This document shows, piece after piece, positions 55,543 through 64,000 of a stretch of DNA of 64,000 nt. The DNA comes from Allosphingosinicella deserti (GTDB taxonomy: Bacteria; Pseudomonadota; Alphaproteobacteria; Sphingomonadales; Sphingomonadaceae). The translations under genes and the position numbers were made by a program. The stretch covers positions 248,001 to 312,000 of the forward strand of contig NZ_PXYI01000003.1 in assembly GCF_003012735.1 (NCBI RefSeq), in the 5' to 3' direction. The notes beneath the pieces were generated by a model. The model saw nothing but the letters and a program-made list of their open reading frames with translations. It did no database searches and had not been told where the DNA came from. Numbering within the stretch: the first letter of the stretch is position 1; every line of letters begins with the position of its first letter.

Positions 55543-57174
55543 ATGGCCAGACTGGATCGGGCGGGCGCGTCCGAGATCCTCGACCTCGTCCACGACGCGA
55601 TCATCGTTCGCGATGCCGCCGGGCACATCGTTCAGTGGAATCTCGCCGCCGAGCAGCATTATGGCTGGTCGCGCAGCGAGGCGCATGGACAAAGGCTTTG
55701 CGAGCTCCTCGGCTGCACCGCCGCGGCACCTGTCTCCGACATCGAGAATCTGCTGCTGTCGGCGGGGCTATGGGAAGGGGAACTGACCCGGCGGGACCGG
55801 AACGGGCGCGAGATGGCCGTCGAGGCGCGCTGGTCGCTGCGCCGTGACCGCACGGGGGTGCCGCTCCACATCGTCGAGACCAGCCGCGACATCAGCCACA
55901 GGCGCCGCACCGAAGCGGAGGCCCGGCTGACCGAATATCGTTACCGCAACCTCTTCCAGGCGATGGCGGTCGCATTCTGGGAGATCGACTTCAGCGGCGT
56001 CGGCAACATGCTTCGTGCCCTTTTCGCCGACGGGGTCACCGACGTTCGCGCGCACATGCTGGCCGATCGCCAATTCACGCGCACTGCGATGACCCGGTCG
56101 CGGGTGCGCGACGTCAACGACAAGACGCTTTCGCTGTTCGGCGCCGCGACGCGCGAGGAGATCGTCGGCGGCACGGTGGCGCGTTTCTGGCCGGCGGAGA
56201 GCGAGCCGGTGTTCATAGAAGCGGTGGTCGCCTCGGCGGAGAAGCGGCCGCATTATATCACCGAGACCAAGCTGCTGACCGTGACGGGTGCGGAAATCGA
56301 CGTTCTGTTCACCGTCTCCTGGTCTCCCGAAAGCCGCAAGGAAGGGGTGATCCTGCTGGGGGTGATCGATATCGGCGACCGAAAGCGGGCGGAGGAGGCG
56401 ATGCACGGCTTGCAGGCCGATCTCGCCCGTGCCGCCCGGATCTCCATACTTGGCGAATTCACCGCTTCGATCGCGCACGAGGTCAATCAGCCGCTCGCCG
56501 CCATCGCTACGAACGGCGAGGCGGGCCTGCGCTGGCTCGATCGTCCCGAGCCGGACATCGAGGAGGTTCGTTCGCTGTCCGCGAGGATCGTCGCCGATGC
56601 GCGCAGAGCCGCCGAGATCATCGGCCGGGTGCGTGCGATGGCCGAACAGCGGCCGCCCCAACGGACGTTGCTGGACGTGAACGCCCTCATCGAGGAGACG
56701 CTTCTTTTCCTTCGCCATGATCTGAAGAGCCACGCGATCGCGGTCTCGGCCGTGCTCGCCACGGACCTCCCGCCGATTGCCGGGGATCGAACCCAGATCC
56801 AACAGATCCTGGTCAATCTTGCGGTCAATGCGATCCAGGCAATGGCGGACCTGCCGGTCGAGCGGCGACGCCTGTCGGTTCACAGCGTCAAAGCCGCGGG
56901 CCGGAGCGTGGCCGTGACGATCGAGGATGAGGGGAACGGCTTCGCAGCAGGCGCCGAGGCGCGGCTGTTCGACAGTTTCTTCACCACCAAGCCCTCGGGG
57001 ATGGGAATGGGCCTGAGGATCTGCCGATCGATCGCCGAGGCGCATGGTGGCACGATCGAAGCTCGGGCACGGAGCGGCGGCGCCGGCGCTGCGTTTACGC
57101 TGACCCTGCCGGGGGCAAGCTGGGACGAGGCGGTTGCAGCGCCTGGGGAAGTCGATGATCATACCAAGGTATGA
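55543..57174 (+). CDS. PAS-containing sensor histidine kinase
   Basis: A 543-residue soluble kinase with no membrane segment. PAS-like domains occupy the first 290 residues (first: ASEILDLVHDAIIVRDAAGH, second: YRNLFQAMAVAFWEIDFSGV). HisKA: GEFTASIAHEVNQPLAAIAT, His in IAHE. HATPase: QQILVNLAVNAIQAMADLPV, VTIEDEGNGFAAG, then FFTTKPSGMGMGLRICRSI. ATG 55543 follows CAGGGGATTGGG. This type often signals with FixJ-family regulators, consistent with the two upstream genes. Confidence 0.93.
   Translation: MARLDRAGASEILDLVHDAIIVRDAAGHIVQWNLAAEQHYGWSRSEAHGQRLCELLGCTAAAPVSDIENLLLSAGLWEGELTRRDRNGREMAVEARWSLRRDRTGVPLHIVETSRDISHRRRTEAEARLTEYRYRNLFQAMAVAFWEIDFSGVGNMLRALFADGVTDVRAHMLADRQFTRTAMTRSRVRDVNDKTLSLFGAATREEIVGGTVARFWPAESEPVFIEAVVASAEKRPHYITETKLLTVTGAEIDVLFTVSWSPESRKEGVILLGVIDIGDRKRAEEAMHGLQADLARAARISILGEFTASIAHEVNQPLAAIATNGEAGLRWLDRPEPDIEEVRSLSARIVADARRAAEIIGRVRAMAEQRPPQRTLLDVNALIEETLLFLRHDLKSHAIAVSAVLATDLPPIAGDRTQIQQILVNLAVNAIQAMADLPVERRRLSVHSVKAAGRSVAVTIEDEGNGFAAGAEARLFDSFFTTKPSGMGMGLRICRSIAEAHGGTIEARARSGGAGAAFTLTLPGASWDEAVAAPGEVDDHTKV
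57160..57173. promoter_or_regulatory. Candidate regulator-binding palindrome (CATACCAAGGTATG)
   Basis: A perfect palindrome at the end of the kinase gene, about 115 bases before the alpha/beta hydrolase start. See the related motif at 55056-55070. Confidence 0.45.
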
Positions 57175-57286
57175 GGGGCCCAGCCACAGGTAGAATTTCG
57201 GCCTGCCGCCCAATGACGCATCTTCGAACGGACGGAAAGGCAGGCGCATAGGGGCGCCGCGGCCGTCTCCTGAGGGAGGTGCGAAG

Positions 57287-58096
57287 ATGTCGACCACCAT
57301 CATGCTGATCCATGGCGCCTGGCTCAATTCACGCTGCTGGGAGCTTTGGCGCCGCCGCTACGAAGCGCTCGGCTACACCGTCGGGACTCCGGATTGGCCG
57401 TATGACGACCGTTCGCCTGCGGAGTTGCGGACCAGCCCGAGGACCGAATTGGCAAGCCTCGGCCAGCGCGAGATCATCGATCACTATGCGCGGCAGGTCC
57501 AGGCGCTGGCCGAGCCGCCGATCCTGATCGGCCACTCGTTCGGGGGGGTGATCGTCCAGCATCTGCTCGATCGCGGTCTCGGCCTGTGCGGCGTCGCGAT
57601 CGATCCGGCGCCGACCCCGGGCGTTCCCCTCGGCCTCCATGCGATCGTCTCGGCGCTGCCGGTGTTTCTCGATCTCGGCAGCTGGAAACGGACGAAAACG
57701 ATGACTCGAAGATTCTTCCGTACCCGCTTCGCCCAGACCGCCCCCAAGGACCAAGCCGACGCGCTCTACGATCGCTACGTCGTGCCGACCCCCGGCAAGG
57801 TCTATTGGGACGGCATTCTCAAGCCGATCAAGATACGCTGGGACAATCCGGTGCGCGCGCCCTTGCTGCTCGTCGCCGGCAGCAAGGATCTGATCGCCGA
57901 CGCCAGCATGACCGCGGCGATCTTCCGCAAGCAGCGTCGGGCGCCCTCGGCAACCGAGCTCAAGACCTACCCCGAACGATCGCATTGGACCTGCATGGAC
58001 AATGGCTGGGAAGAGGTGGCCGACTTCACACTAGACTGGGCGGTTCGCCATGCGCGGCCCGCGTCGCAATCCCCGGCCGCATCGCTTGCGGCCTGA
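57287..58096 (+). CDS. Alpha/beta-fold hydrolase
   Basis: A 269-residue hydrolase with MLIHGAWLNSRCWELWRRRY, the nucleophile elbow IGHSFGGVIVQHLL (Ser84) and the C-terminal YPERSHWTCMD (His). It resembles non-haem peroxidase or esterase-like members. ATG 57287 follows GGGAGGTGCGAAG. It is followed 34 bases later by a second alpha/beta hydrolase. Confidence 0.88.
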   Translation: MSTTIMLIHGAWLNSRCWELWRRRYEALGYTVGTPDWPYDDRSPAELRTSPRTELASLGQREIIDHYARQVQALAEPPILIGHSFGGVIVQHLLDRGLGLCGVAIDPAPTPGVPLGLHAIVSALPVFLDLGSWKRTKTMTRRFFRTRFAQTAPKDQADALYDRYVVPTPGKVYWDGILKPIKIRWDNPVRAPLLLVAGSKDLIADASMTAAIFRKQRRAPSATELKTYPERSHWTCMDNGWEEVADFTLDWAVRHARPASQSPAASLAA

Positions 58097-58129
58097 ACCC
58101 CTGTCCTCACCACATCCAAGGAGACGACG

Positions 58130-58999
58130 ATGCCGACGATCACGACTCGCGACAATGCCGAGATATTCTACAAGGATTGGGGCCACGGACAGCCGATCCT
58201 GTTCTCGCACGGCTGGCCGCTCAGCGCCGACGCGTGGGACAATCAGATGTTGTTCTTCGGCGAGCGGGGCTACCGGGTGATTGCCCACGACCGCCGTAGC
58301 CATGGCCGCTCAAGTCAGACCTGGGACGGCAACGACATGGATCATTATGCCGACGATCTCGCGGAGCTGATCGAGGCGCTCGACCTGCGCGACGTCGTGC
58401 TGGTCGGCCATTCGACCGGCGGCGGCGAGATCGTGCACTATATCGGCCGCCACGGCACCGACCGGGTCGCCAGGGTCGTGCTGGTCGGCGCGGTGCCGCC
58501 GCTGATGCTTCAGACCTCCGGAAATCCCGGCGGGCTGCCGCGGGCGGTGTTCGACGGCATTCGCGAGGGCACACGCGACGACCGATCCAAATTCTTTCTC
58601 GACCTTACCGGCCCCTTCTACGGCTATAATCGTGAAGGCGCGGAAATCTCGGAAGGGGTGCGCCAATCCTTTTGGCTTCAGGGCATGCTCGGCGGCATCA
58701 AGGGCCTGTACGATTGCATCCACGAATTCTCGGAAGTGGACTATACCGAGGATCTGAAGCGGATCGACGTGCCGACCCTGTTCCTGCACGGCGACGACGA
58801 TCAGATCGTACCGATCGGCGCGGCCGCGCGTGCGGCGGTGAAACTGGTGCCGGGCGCACGGCTCAAGGAATATGCCGGCGGCGGACACGGGTTTCCGCAG
58901 ACCCATTCGGGTATCTTCAACGCGGACCTGCTTGGGTTTATCGAGGAGGGCGCAGCGCACAGTCGGCCGTTCATCCTGGCGACGCCGGTCAGCGCCTGA
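58130..58999 (+). CDS. Alpha/beta hydrolase, cofactor-free haloperoxidase-like
   Basis: A 289-residue protein with [40 protein letters not shown], the elbow [18 protein letters not shown] (Ser95) and the C-terminal [11 protein letters not shown]. These are the motifs of the bacterial non-haem chloroperoxidase/perhydrolase group. True substrates are usually esters. ATG 58130 follows AAGGAGACGACG. Probably in one transcript with the upstream hydrolase and the following oxidoreductase. Confidence 0.92.
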   Translation: MPTITTRDNAEIFYKDWGHGQPILFSHGWPLSADAWDNQMLFFGERGYRVIAHDRRSHGRSSQTWDGNDMDHYADDLAELIEALDLRDVVLVGHSTGGGEIVHYIGRHGTDRVARVVLVGAVPPLMLQTSGNPGGLPRAVFDGIREGTRDDRSKFFLDLTGPFYGYNREGAEISEGVRQSFWLQGMLGGIKGLYDCIHEFSEVDYTEDLKRIDVPTLFLHGDDDQIVPIGAAARAAVKLVPGARLKEYAGGGHGFPQTHSGIFNADLLGFIEEGAAHSRPFILATPVSA

Positions 59000-59008
59000 G
59001 GATTGCGT

Positions 59009-60694
59009 ATGTCATTGGCAAGCAGGCAGACTTTGATCGACACGCGCGGTGCGCAGATGTTTCCGACGCTCACTCCCGACGAAATGGAGCGGCTGCGGCG
59101 ATTCGGCACCCTCGAGCATTTCGCGGCGGGAACCGCGATGGTGCAGGTCGGCGAAACCGGCCATGGCCTGTACGTGCTGCTTTCGGGTGCGGTCGAGATC
59201 AGCCAGAACGATCGGGGGGTGCGAACCCCGATCGTCACCCATCTGGCCGGCGGCTTCATGGGCGAGCTCGCCCAGCTTTCGGGACGCGCCTCGCTGGTCG
59301 ACGCTTATGCGCTGCGCGATAGCCAGGTGATCGCGATCCCGCCGGAGCGGCTGCGCGACGTGCTGGTTGCGGAAGCGACGCTCGGCGAGCGGATCATGCG
59401 CGCGCTGATCCTGCGCCGGATGGGGCTGATCGAGGTCGGTGCGGGCGGTCCGGTGATCGTCGGCCGCGCCGGAAGCGGCGACGTGTTGCGGTTGTCCAAT
59501 TTCCTCGGGCGTAACGGCCACCCGCATACGACGCTCGACCCGGCCGTCGACAGCTGTGCCGCGACCCTGATCGAGCGTTTTCAGGTGACCGAGGAACAAT
59601 TGCCGATCGTGCTCTGCCCCGACGGCAAGCTGCTGCGCAACCCGACCGAGGCGGCGCTCGGCCGCTGCATCGGCCTGGTCCGTCCAATCGATCCGGACAC
59701 CGTGTTCGACGTGGTCGTCGTCGGCGCCGGACCGGCGGGACTCGCCACCGCCGTCTATGCGGGGTCGGAGGGGCTTTCGACGGTCGTGCTCGATTGCCGC
59801 GCGTTCGGCGGGCAGGCGGGCGCATCGGCGCGTATCGAAAATTATCTCGGCTTCCCGACGGGGATTTCCGGAATGGCGCTGATGGGGCGCGCGTTCAACC
59901 AGGCGCAGAAATTCGGGGTCGAGATGGCGATCCCGGACGAGTGCGTTTCGCTCGGCGAGGACGGCACCAGCCTGGCCGTGCGGCTTGCCGAAGGCGAAAT
60001 GGTGCGCGCGCGGACGATCGTGATTGCGACGGGCGCGCGCTACCGCCGGCTGCCGGTGCGCGACGTCGAGGCCTATGAGGGATCGTCGATCCATTATTGG
60101 GCCTCGCCGCAGGAAGCGCGATTGTGCGGCGGCGAATCGATCGCCTTGGTCGGCGGCGGCAATTCGGCCGGCCAGGCGGTCGCCTATCTCGCGGAACATG
60201 CCGCCAAGGTAACCCTGGTGGCGCGGCGACCGCTGGCCGAAACGATGTCTTCCTACCTGATCGACCGCATTGCCGGGCTCGCCAATGTCGAGGTGGTCAC
60301 CGGCGCCGAGATCAGCGCATTGGAAGGGGAGGGCGGCATGCTGCACGCCGTCCAGATCCGCGATCGGCGGACCGGCGCGGAAAGCCGGCGCGAGGCACGG
60401 CAATTGTTCCTGTTCATCGGCGCCGATCCGAACACCGACTGGCTGGCGTCGGCGGGGCTCGACATGGACGAGCGCGGATTCGTTCGAACCGGATCCTCCT
60501 GCACCGACGTGCGCCTGCCGCTGGAGACGTGCCGGCGCGGTGTGTTCGCGGTGGGCGATGTGCGCGCCGGCTCGGTCAAGCGGGTGGCCGCGGCAGTCGG
60601 CGACGGGGCGCTCGCGGTGTCCTCGATCCACGCCTATCTGGCGCAACTGGACCGGCCGCGGGTGATCGTCGAGCAGGTGGTTCAGCGGGCTTGA
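59009..60694 (+). CDS. Cyclic-nucleotide-domain/thioredoxin-reductase-like fusion
   Basis: A 561-residue fusion. Residues about 15-140 form a cyclic-nucleotide-binding (cNMP) domain (LEHFAAGTAMVQVGETGHGL, VTHLAGGFMGELAQLSGRAS). A thioredoxin-like middle part follows, then a TrxR-like flavoprotein from about 235 (VVVVGAGPAGLATAVYAGSE, AFGGQAGASARIENYLGFPT, ALVGGGNSAGQAVAYLAEHA, GVFAVGDVRAGSVKRVAAAV). The CxxC of thioredoxin reductase is missing: the corresponding place reads YWASPQEARLCGG with a single Cys. It may be a redox sensor rather than a disulfide reductase. ATG 59009 follows TGAGGATT. Confidence 0.9.
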   Translation: MSLASRQTLIDTRGAQMFPTLTPDEMERLRRFGTLEHFAAGTAMVQVGETGHGLYVLLSGAVEISQNDRGVRTPIVTHLAGGFMGELAQLSGRASLVDAYALRDSQVIAIPPERLRDVLVAEATLGERIMRALILRRMGLIEVGAGGPVIVGRAGSGDVLRLSNFLGRNGHPHTTLDPAVDSCAATLIERFQVTEEQLPIVLCPDGKLLRNPTEAALGRCIGLVRPIDPDTVFDVVVVGAGPAGLATAVYAGSEGLSTVVLDCRAFGGQAGASARIENYLGFPTGISGMALMGRAFNQAQKFGVEMAIPDECVSLGEDGTSLAVRLAEGEMVRARTIVIATGARYRRLPVRDVEAYEGSSIHYWASPQEARLCGGESIALVGGGNSAGQAVAYLAEHAAKVTLVARRPLAETMSSYLIDRIAGLANVEVVTGAEISALEGEGGMLHAVQIRDRRTGAESRREARQLFLFIGADPNTDWLASAGLDMDERGFVRTGSSCTDVRLPLETCRRGVFAVGDVRAGSVKRVAAAVGDGALAVSSIHAYLAQLDRPRVIVEQVVQRA

Positions 60695-60793
60695 TTCTGG
60701 AGAGGGCGCCGAATCCTCCAACATCCTCCCCGCGCGCGGGGAGGATCTAGAATGTGTCCGTCAGGCGGCGCAGGAACGGAAGAGGAGACCGGG

Positions 60794-61117
60794 ATGGAAG
60801 GGCGTGTGACGGGCACCGCGGCGGCCGAGGATGGGAACGAGATCGGCGTGGTCGAGAATCGGCACCTGAACCGGTTCGAACTCAAGCTCGCGGACGATGC
60901 GATCGCCGCGGCCTATTACCGGATCGACGGCAATCGCCTGGTTCTGATCCATACCGAGGTTCCGTCCGAATATAGCGGGCAGGGTATTGCGACGCGGCTC
61001 GCCACGGAGGTCTTCGAGCAGATACGGGCCAGTGGGCGAAAGGCCGTCCTGCGCTGTCCGTTCATGGTCCATTTCTACTCCAAGCATCCGGAATATTCGG
61101 ACATCGTCGACGGCTAA
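60794..61117 (+). CDS. Small GNAT-family N-acetyltransferase (YjdJ-like)
   Basis: A 107-residue protein of the short acetyltransferase family: NRFELKLADDAIAAAYYRID, LIHTEVPSEYSGQGIATRLA (acetyl-CoA loop) and LRCPFMVHFYSKHPEYSDIV. The family is small, and its substrate is not known. ATG 60794 has GAGGAGACCGGG upstream. The stretch just before it holds CCCCGCGCGCGGGG, a small hairpin. Confidence 0.9.
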   Translation: MEGRVTGTAAAEDGNEIGVVENRHLNRFELKLADDAIAAAYYRIDGNRLVLIHTEVPSEYSGQGIATRLATEVFEQIRASGRKAVLRCPFMVHFYSKHPEYSDIVDG

Positions 61118-61192
61118 GCGGACAAGCCGGGCGGGGTGTTCCCGGCCGTTTGAACGATGGTGGCGACCGGTGCAGCCGGCCGCCACGCACGA

Positions 61193-62179
61193 TCAAGCTT
61201 CGGCGACGACGATCGACAAGGTCCGGCGTGCCGCTGCTGCGGGCTGCTGTTGCATCTTGGGCTCGGGCTTCGTGCCGGCGCCGCCCCACAAATCGGCGCG
61301 GTAGCGGGCGAAGCAGCGCGCGCCAGCGGTGAGCCGAATGAGGGCGCCTTCGGCCATTGCCGTCGCGCGCGCAGGATCCTCGGCCACCAGCGGGCGCAGC
61401 GCTTCGCGGTTCCATTCCTCGCTATGCTTGATGTCGAGCGTCGCGTGGAGATCGAAATAGCGACGGACCTTCGGGGGCTGATCCAGCCGACGCAGGCCGG
61501 CGGCGGTGGCCGCCGATCGATAGGGCGCGGTCAGCTCGATCGCGCCCAGGGCACCGATCGAATGCCAGGCATAGCGGCGGTTCGTCGCCATCGCAGTCAT
61601 TGCGTTGGCAAGCGCGAGGCTTTCAGCAGCGGTGCGCTCGATCGTGGGGGTGAGTCCGAGCGCCCCAACCAGATAATGGAGCATAGGGCCATGCATGCCC
61701 TTGGGATTGCCCCGGCCCATCTCGTCCCAATAATTGCGGGCGAGTTCGAGCTTGGCCTGCTCGGGAATCTTGACCTGGGTGTAGGCGACGAGATCGTCGA
61801 ACCCGGCCTCGCCGGCGGCTTCCTGTTCGAGGAACCATTTGATCTCCTCGAGGCTCGCCTGCTCCGCGATCCAGGGGAAGAGCGGATCGCCCTGCCCGGG
61901 ACCGTTTTCCTGCAGGCCCTCGAACCAGGCGATAAAGCCTTCGACATCGGTCGGCACCTTGGCGGCCTCGTCCGCGATCTCGGCCCGCAGGGCTTCGAGA
62001 AAGGCGATTTCCGTCCGGCGCATGCCATATTCGCGCTCGAGATCCTCGCGCCATTCTGACGTCGGAAATTGCGGCGAAAGACGATCGTGGTTCCAGTGCG
62101 CGAGCCGTCGCTGCTGTTCCACGGTGAAAGGGAGGGGGCGACGTTCCGTCGCCGGCGACCATTGAAAGAGAGTGGCCAT
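61193..62179 (-). CDS. Iron-containing redox enzyme family protein (heme-oxygenase-like)
   Basis: A 328-residue helical protein. EYGMRRTEIAFLEALRAEIA, FIAWFEGLQENGPGQGDPLF, ARNYWDEMGRGNPKGMHGPM and HATLDIKHSEEWNREALRPL supply the His and Glu residues expected of heme-oxygenase-like diiron proteins. The family includes oxygenases of small metabolites, but the role of this one is unknown. ATG 62179 was chosen because it lies nearest the conserved part; an upstream ATG at 62212 is possible. Confidence 0.85.
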   Translation of the reverse strand: MATLFQWSPATERRPLPFTVEQQRRLAHWNHDRLSPQFPTSEWREDLEREYGMRRTEIAFLEALRAEIADEAAKVPTDVEGFIAWFEGLQENGPGQGDPLFPWIAEQASLEEIKWFLEQEAAGEAGFDDLVAYTQVKIPEQAKLELARNYWDEMGRGNPKGMHGPMLHYLVGALGLTPTIERTAAESLALANAMTAMATNRRYAWHSIGALGAIELTAPYRSAATAAGLRRLDQPPKVRRYFDLHATLDIKHSEEWNREALRPLVAEDPARATAMAEGALIRLTAGARCFARYRADLWGGAGTKPEPKMQQQPAAAARRTLSIVVAEA

Positions 62180-62340
62180 ATATCCTTGGGATCGGTGTGA
62201 AGTCTTAACCATCAAAGCGTTCGGAGCAGGGCAAAGGTTCCGGAAGCGGAACACCATACAAAGGCGGTGGCGCCGGTCTTTTGCGGTGCGACTTCGGCGC
62301 TGAGGTTGCACGCGCGCGTCTGCTCGCTCATGAGATCGCC

Positions 62341-63036
62341 ATGGTCAGCATCACACTTTTCGGCGCATCGGGACGAATGGGACGCGCGATCGGGGAGGTC
62401 GCGGCACAGCGCGACGACGTCTCGATCGTGACGGACGGCGGCGACGTGTTCGTCGACTTCTCGGTGCCGAGTGCGCTGGAGGCCCATCTCGACGCCGCCG
62501 TCTCCGCCGGAAAGCCGATCCTGATCGGCACGACCGGCCTCGCGCCTGCCCAGCAGGCGGCGGTCGACGCGGCCGCGGAGCGGATCGCGGTCATCCAGGC
62601 GGCGAACACCTCGCTAGGCGTCAACCTGCTCTCGCACCTGGTGCGCGAGGCGGCGACGCGGCTCGGCGCGGAGTGGGACATCGAGATCGTCGAGATGCAC
62701 CACCGGATGAAGGTCGACGCACCCTCGGGCACCGCATTGCTGCTTGGCCGCGCGGCGGCGGAAGGGCGCGGGGTCGATCTCGACGCCGTCTCCGATCGCG
62801 GGCGCGACGGCATCACCGGCGCGCGGACCGCCGGCCATATCGGCTTCGCGGCGTTGCGCGGCGGCAGCGTCGCCGGCGATCACCAGGTGATCTTCGCCGC
62901 CGACGGCGAGCGGATCGAGCTCGGCCATCGCGCCGAAAGCCGGATCGTCTTCGCGCGCGGGGCGATTGCGGCGGCGGCGTGGCTCGCCGGCAAGCCGGCC
63001 GGCCGCTACACGATGGCCGACGTGCTGGGGCTCTGA
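62341..63036 (+). CDS. dapB: 4-hydroxy-tetrahydrodipicolinate reductase
   Basis: Reduces the dihydrodipicolinate precursor in lysine and diaminopimelate synthesis. A 231-residue protein with the NAD(P)H motif LFGASGRMGRAIGEV, the active-site region EIVEMHHRMKVDAPSGTALL and GHIGFAALRGGSVAGDHQVI. It is a little shorter than the E. coli enzyme, as in many alphaproteobacteria. nth starts two bases after its stop. Confidence 0.97.
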   Translation: MVSITLFGASGRMGRAIGEVAAQRDDVSIVTDGGDVFVDFSVPSALEAHLDAAVSAGKPILIGTTGLAPAQQAAVDAAAERIAVIQAANTSLGVNLLSHLVREAATRLGAEWDIEIVEMHHRMKVDAPSGTALLLGRAAAEGRGVDLDAVSDRGRDGITGARTAGHIGFAALRGGSVAGDHQVIFAADGERIELGHRAESRIVFARGAIAAAAWLAGKPAGRYTMADVLGL

Positions 63037-63038
63037 GC

Positions 63039-63830
63039 GTGGCGTCGAAAGTGCCGCCACACGGGCGCGGCAAGCCGGCGATCAAAGCGACGGCCAAGCC
63101 GCGACGGCCTGCGAAGCCGGCGGCTCCGGCGCTGACTTCGAAGCTCTCGCCCGAGGAGGTCAGTGAATTCTACCGCCGGCTGGCCGACCGGACTCCGAAC
63201 CCGGAGACCGAGCTTGATTATGTCAACGATTACACCCTGCTGGTCGCGGTGGTGCTGTCGGCGCAGGCGACCGATGCCGGGGTCAATCTCGCCACCCGCA
63301 AGTTGTTCGCGACCGTGAACACGCCCGAGGCGATGGTGGCGCTCGGCGAGGAAGGGCTGAAAGCGCATATCAAGACGATCGGCCTGTTCAATACGAAGGC
63401 GAAGAACGTGATCGCGCTGTCGCAGGCGCTGATCGCCGATCATGGCAGCCAGGTTCCGGCCGATCGCGACGCGCTCCAGACACTGCCCGGGGTCGGCCGC
63501 AAGACGGCGAACGTGGTGATGAACTGCGCGTTCGGCGCCGAGACCTTCGCCGTCGACACCCATGTCTTCCGCGTGTCCAACCGCACCGGCCTCGCGCCCG
63601 GCAAGGATGTCGACGCGGTCGAGGCGATCCTCGACGCCGCAACGCCGCAGCCGTGGCGGCGCGATGCCCATCATTACCTGATCCTCCACGGCCGCTACGT
63701 CTGCAAGGCCAAGAAGCCCGAATGCTGGCGCTGCGTCGTCGCCGACATCTGCCGCTACGAACCCAAGACCCCGCCGCCCGGCGGCGATGCCGAGGCCAAG
63801 GTGATCGCCGCGAAGCGGGGCCGCAGCTGA
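63039..63830 (+). CDS. nth: Endonuclease III
   Basis: A DNA glycosylase/AP lyase that repairs oxidised pyrimidines. The 263-residue protein has a basic N-terminal extension of about 35 residues, the helix-hairpin-helix [18 protein letters not shown] with the catalytic Lys, the catalytic Asp in [13 protein letters not shown] and the C-terminal iron-sulfur cluster [20 protein letters not shown] 63039 follows the dapB stop directly. Translational coupling is likely. Confidence 0.97.
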   Translation: MASKVPPHGRGKPAIKATAKPRRPAKPAAPALTSKLSPEEVSEFYRRLADRTPNPETELDYVNDYTLLVAVVLSAQATDAGVNLATRKLFATVNTPEAMVALGEEGLKAHIKTIGLFNTKAKNVIALSQALIADHGSQVPADRDALQTLPGVGRKTANVVMNCAFGAETFAVDTHVFRVSNRTGLAPGKDVDAVEAILDAATPQPWRRDAHHYLILHGRYVCKAKKPECWRCVVADICRYEPKTPPPGGDAEAKVIAAKRGRS

Positions 63831-63904
63831 AACGGAGAGCCGGCGAGCAAGCCGCAAAACCTCTGGCGGTGCCGCAAAGCCTTTGCTAAGCGCCTCCCCA
63901 CCAG

Positions 63905-63981
<77 letters not shown>

Positions 63982-64000
63982 TTTTCCCGAACATCGTCGG

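Overview
The window looks like a chromosomal segment of a high-GC alphaproteobacterium, most likely a sphingomonad (Sphingomonadaceae or a close relative). The evidence is strong G/C at third codon positions, alphaproteobacterial-type housekeeping proteins (Asd, Pgi, LepB-Rnc-Era, DapB, Nth, YqgE, homogentisate dioxygenase, glutathione reductase, KatG), and small conserved proteins of a kind I associate with sphingomonads. The genus cannot be fixed from the sequence alone.

Layout. 0-9.2 kb: the start of an M28 peptidase, asd, a YitT-like membrane protein, a GFA protein, an alpha/beta hydrolase, an M2 peptidyl-dipeptidase lipoprotein, a Prx5-type peroxiredoxin, YqgE and several small proteins. 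9.3-13.8 kb: an overlapping two-gene chemosensory unit, a soluble receptor with five PAS domains and a protein with three CheW-like modules, with no cheA nearby. 13.9-17.5 kb: a poorly coding, repeat-rich stretch with two apparently frameshifted genes and an array of AAATACAGG double repeats. 17.5-21.2 kb: an orphan HlyD-type adaptor, an OmpA-domain protein, DUF4253 and DUF6980-like proteins, and a lipoprotein that seems to start with CTG.

21.2-33.4 kb is an accessory defence island with more A/T-rich codon use than its surroundings. It holds hsdM-hsdS-(SIR2-like gene)-hsdR in one overlapping operon. On the other strand is a DUF262-DUF1524-RAMA protein overlapping a small partner gene. Divergent from that is a two-gene unit whose first product carries a PD-(D/E)XK-like motif. 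No integrase or transposase is visible.

33.4-42.8 kb holds ordinary genes (an AhpD-like protein with its ECF sigma factor, DUF418, a PhnA-domain protein, Cfa, HmgA) mixed with at least three families of short dispersed repeats. Three copies of one family lie inside the sigma-factor gene and break its C-terminal half. In other places one palindrome is nested inside another.

42.8-64 kb: gor, pgi, lepB-rnc-era, a parD remnant, katG, an arsR-sORF-arsN2-arsH operon under a clear palindrome, a CobB sirtuin, and a FixJ-type two-component cluster followed by two alpha/beta hydrolases and a cyclic-nucleotide-domain/thioredoxin-reductase-like fusion. The window ends with a GNAT protein, a heme-oxygenase-like redox protein, dapB-nth and tRNA-Arg(CCG).

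The most novel-looking parts are the SIR2-like gene inside the type I restriction operon, the two uncharacterised small operons beside it, and the short-repeat biology (nested palindromes, repeats inside a gene, a repeat serving as the 5' leader of a gene).
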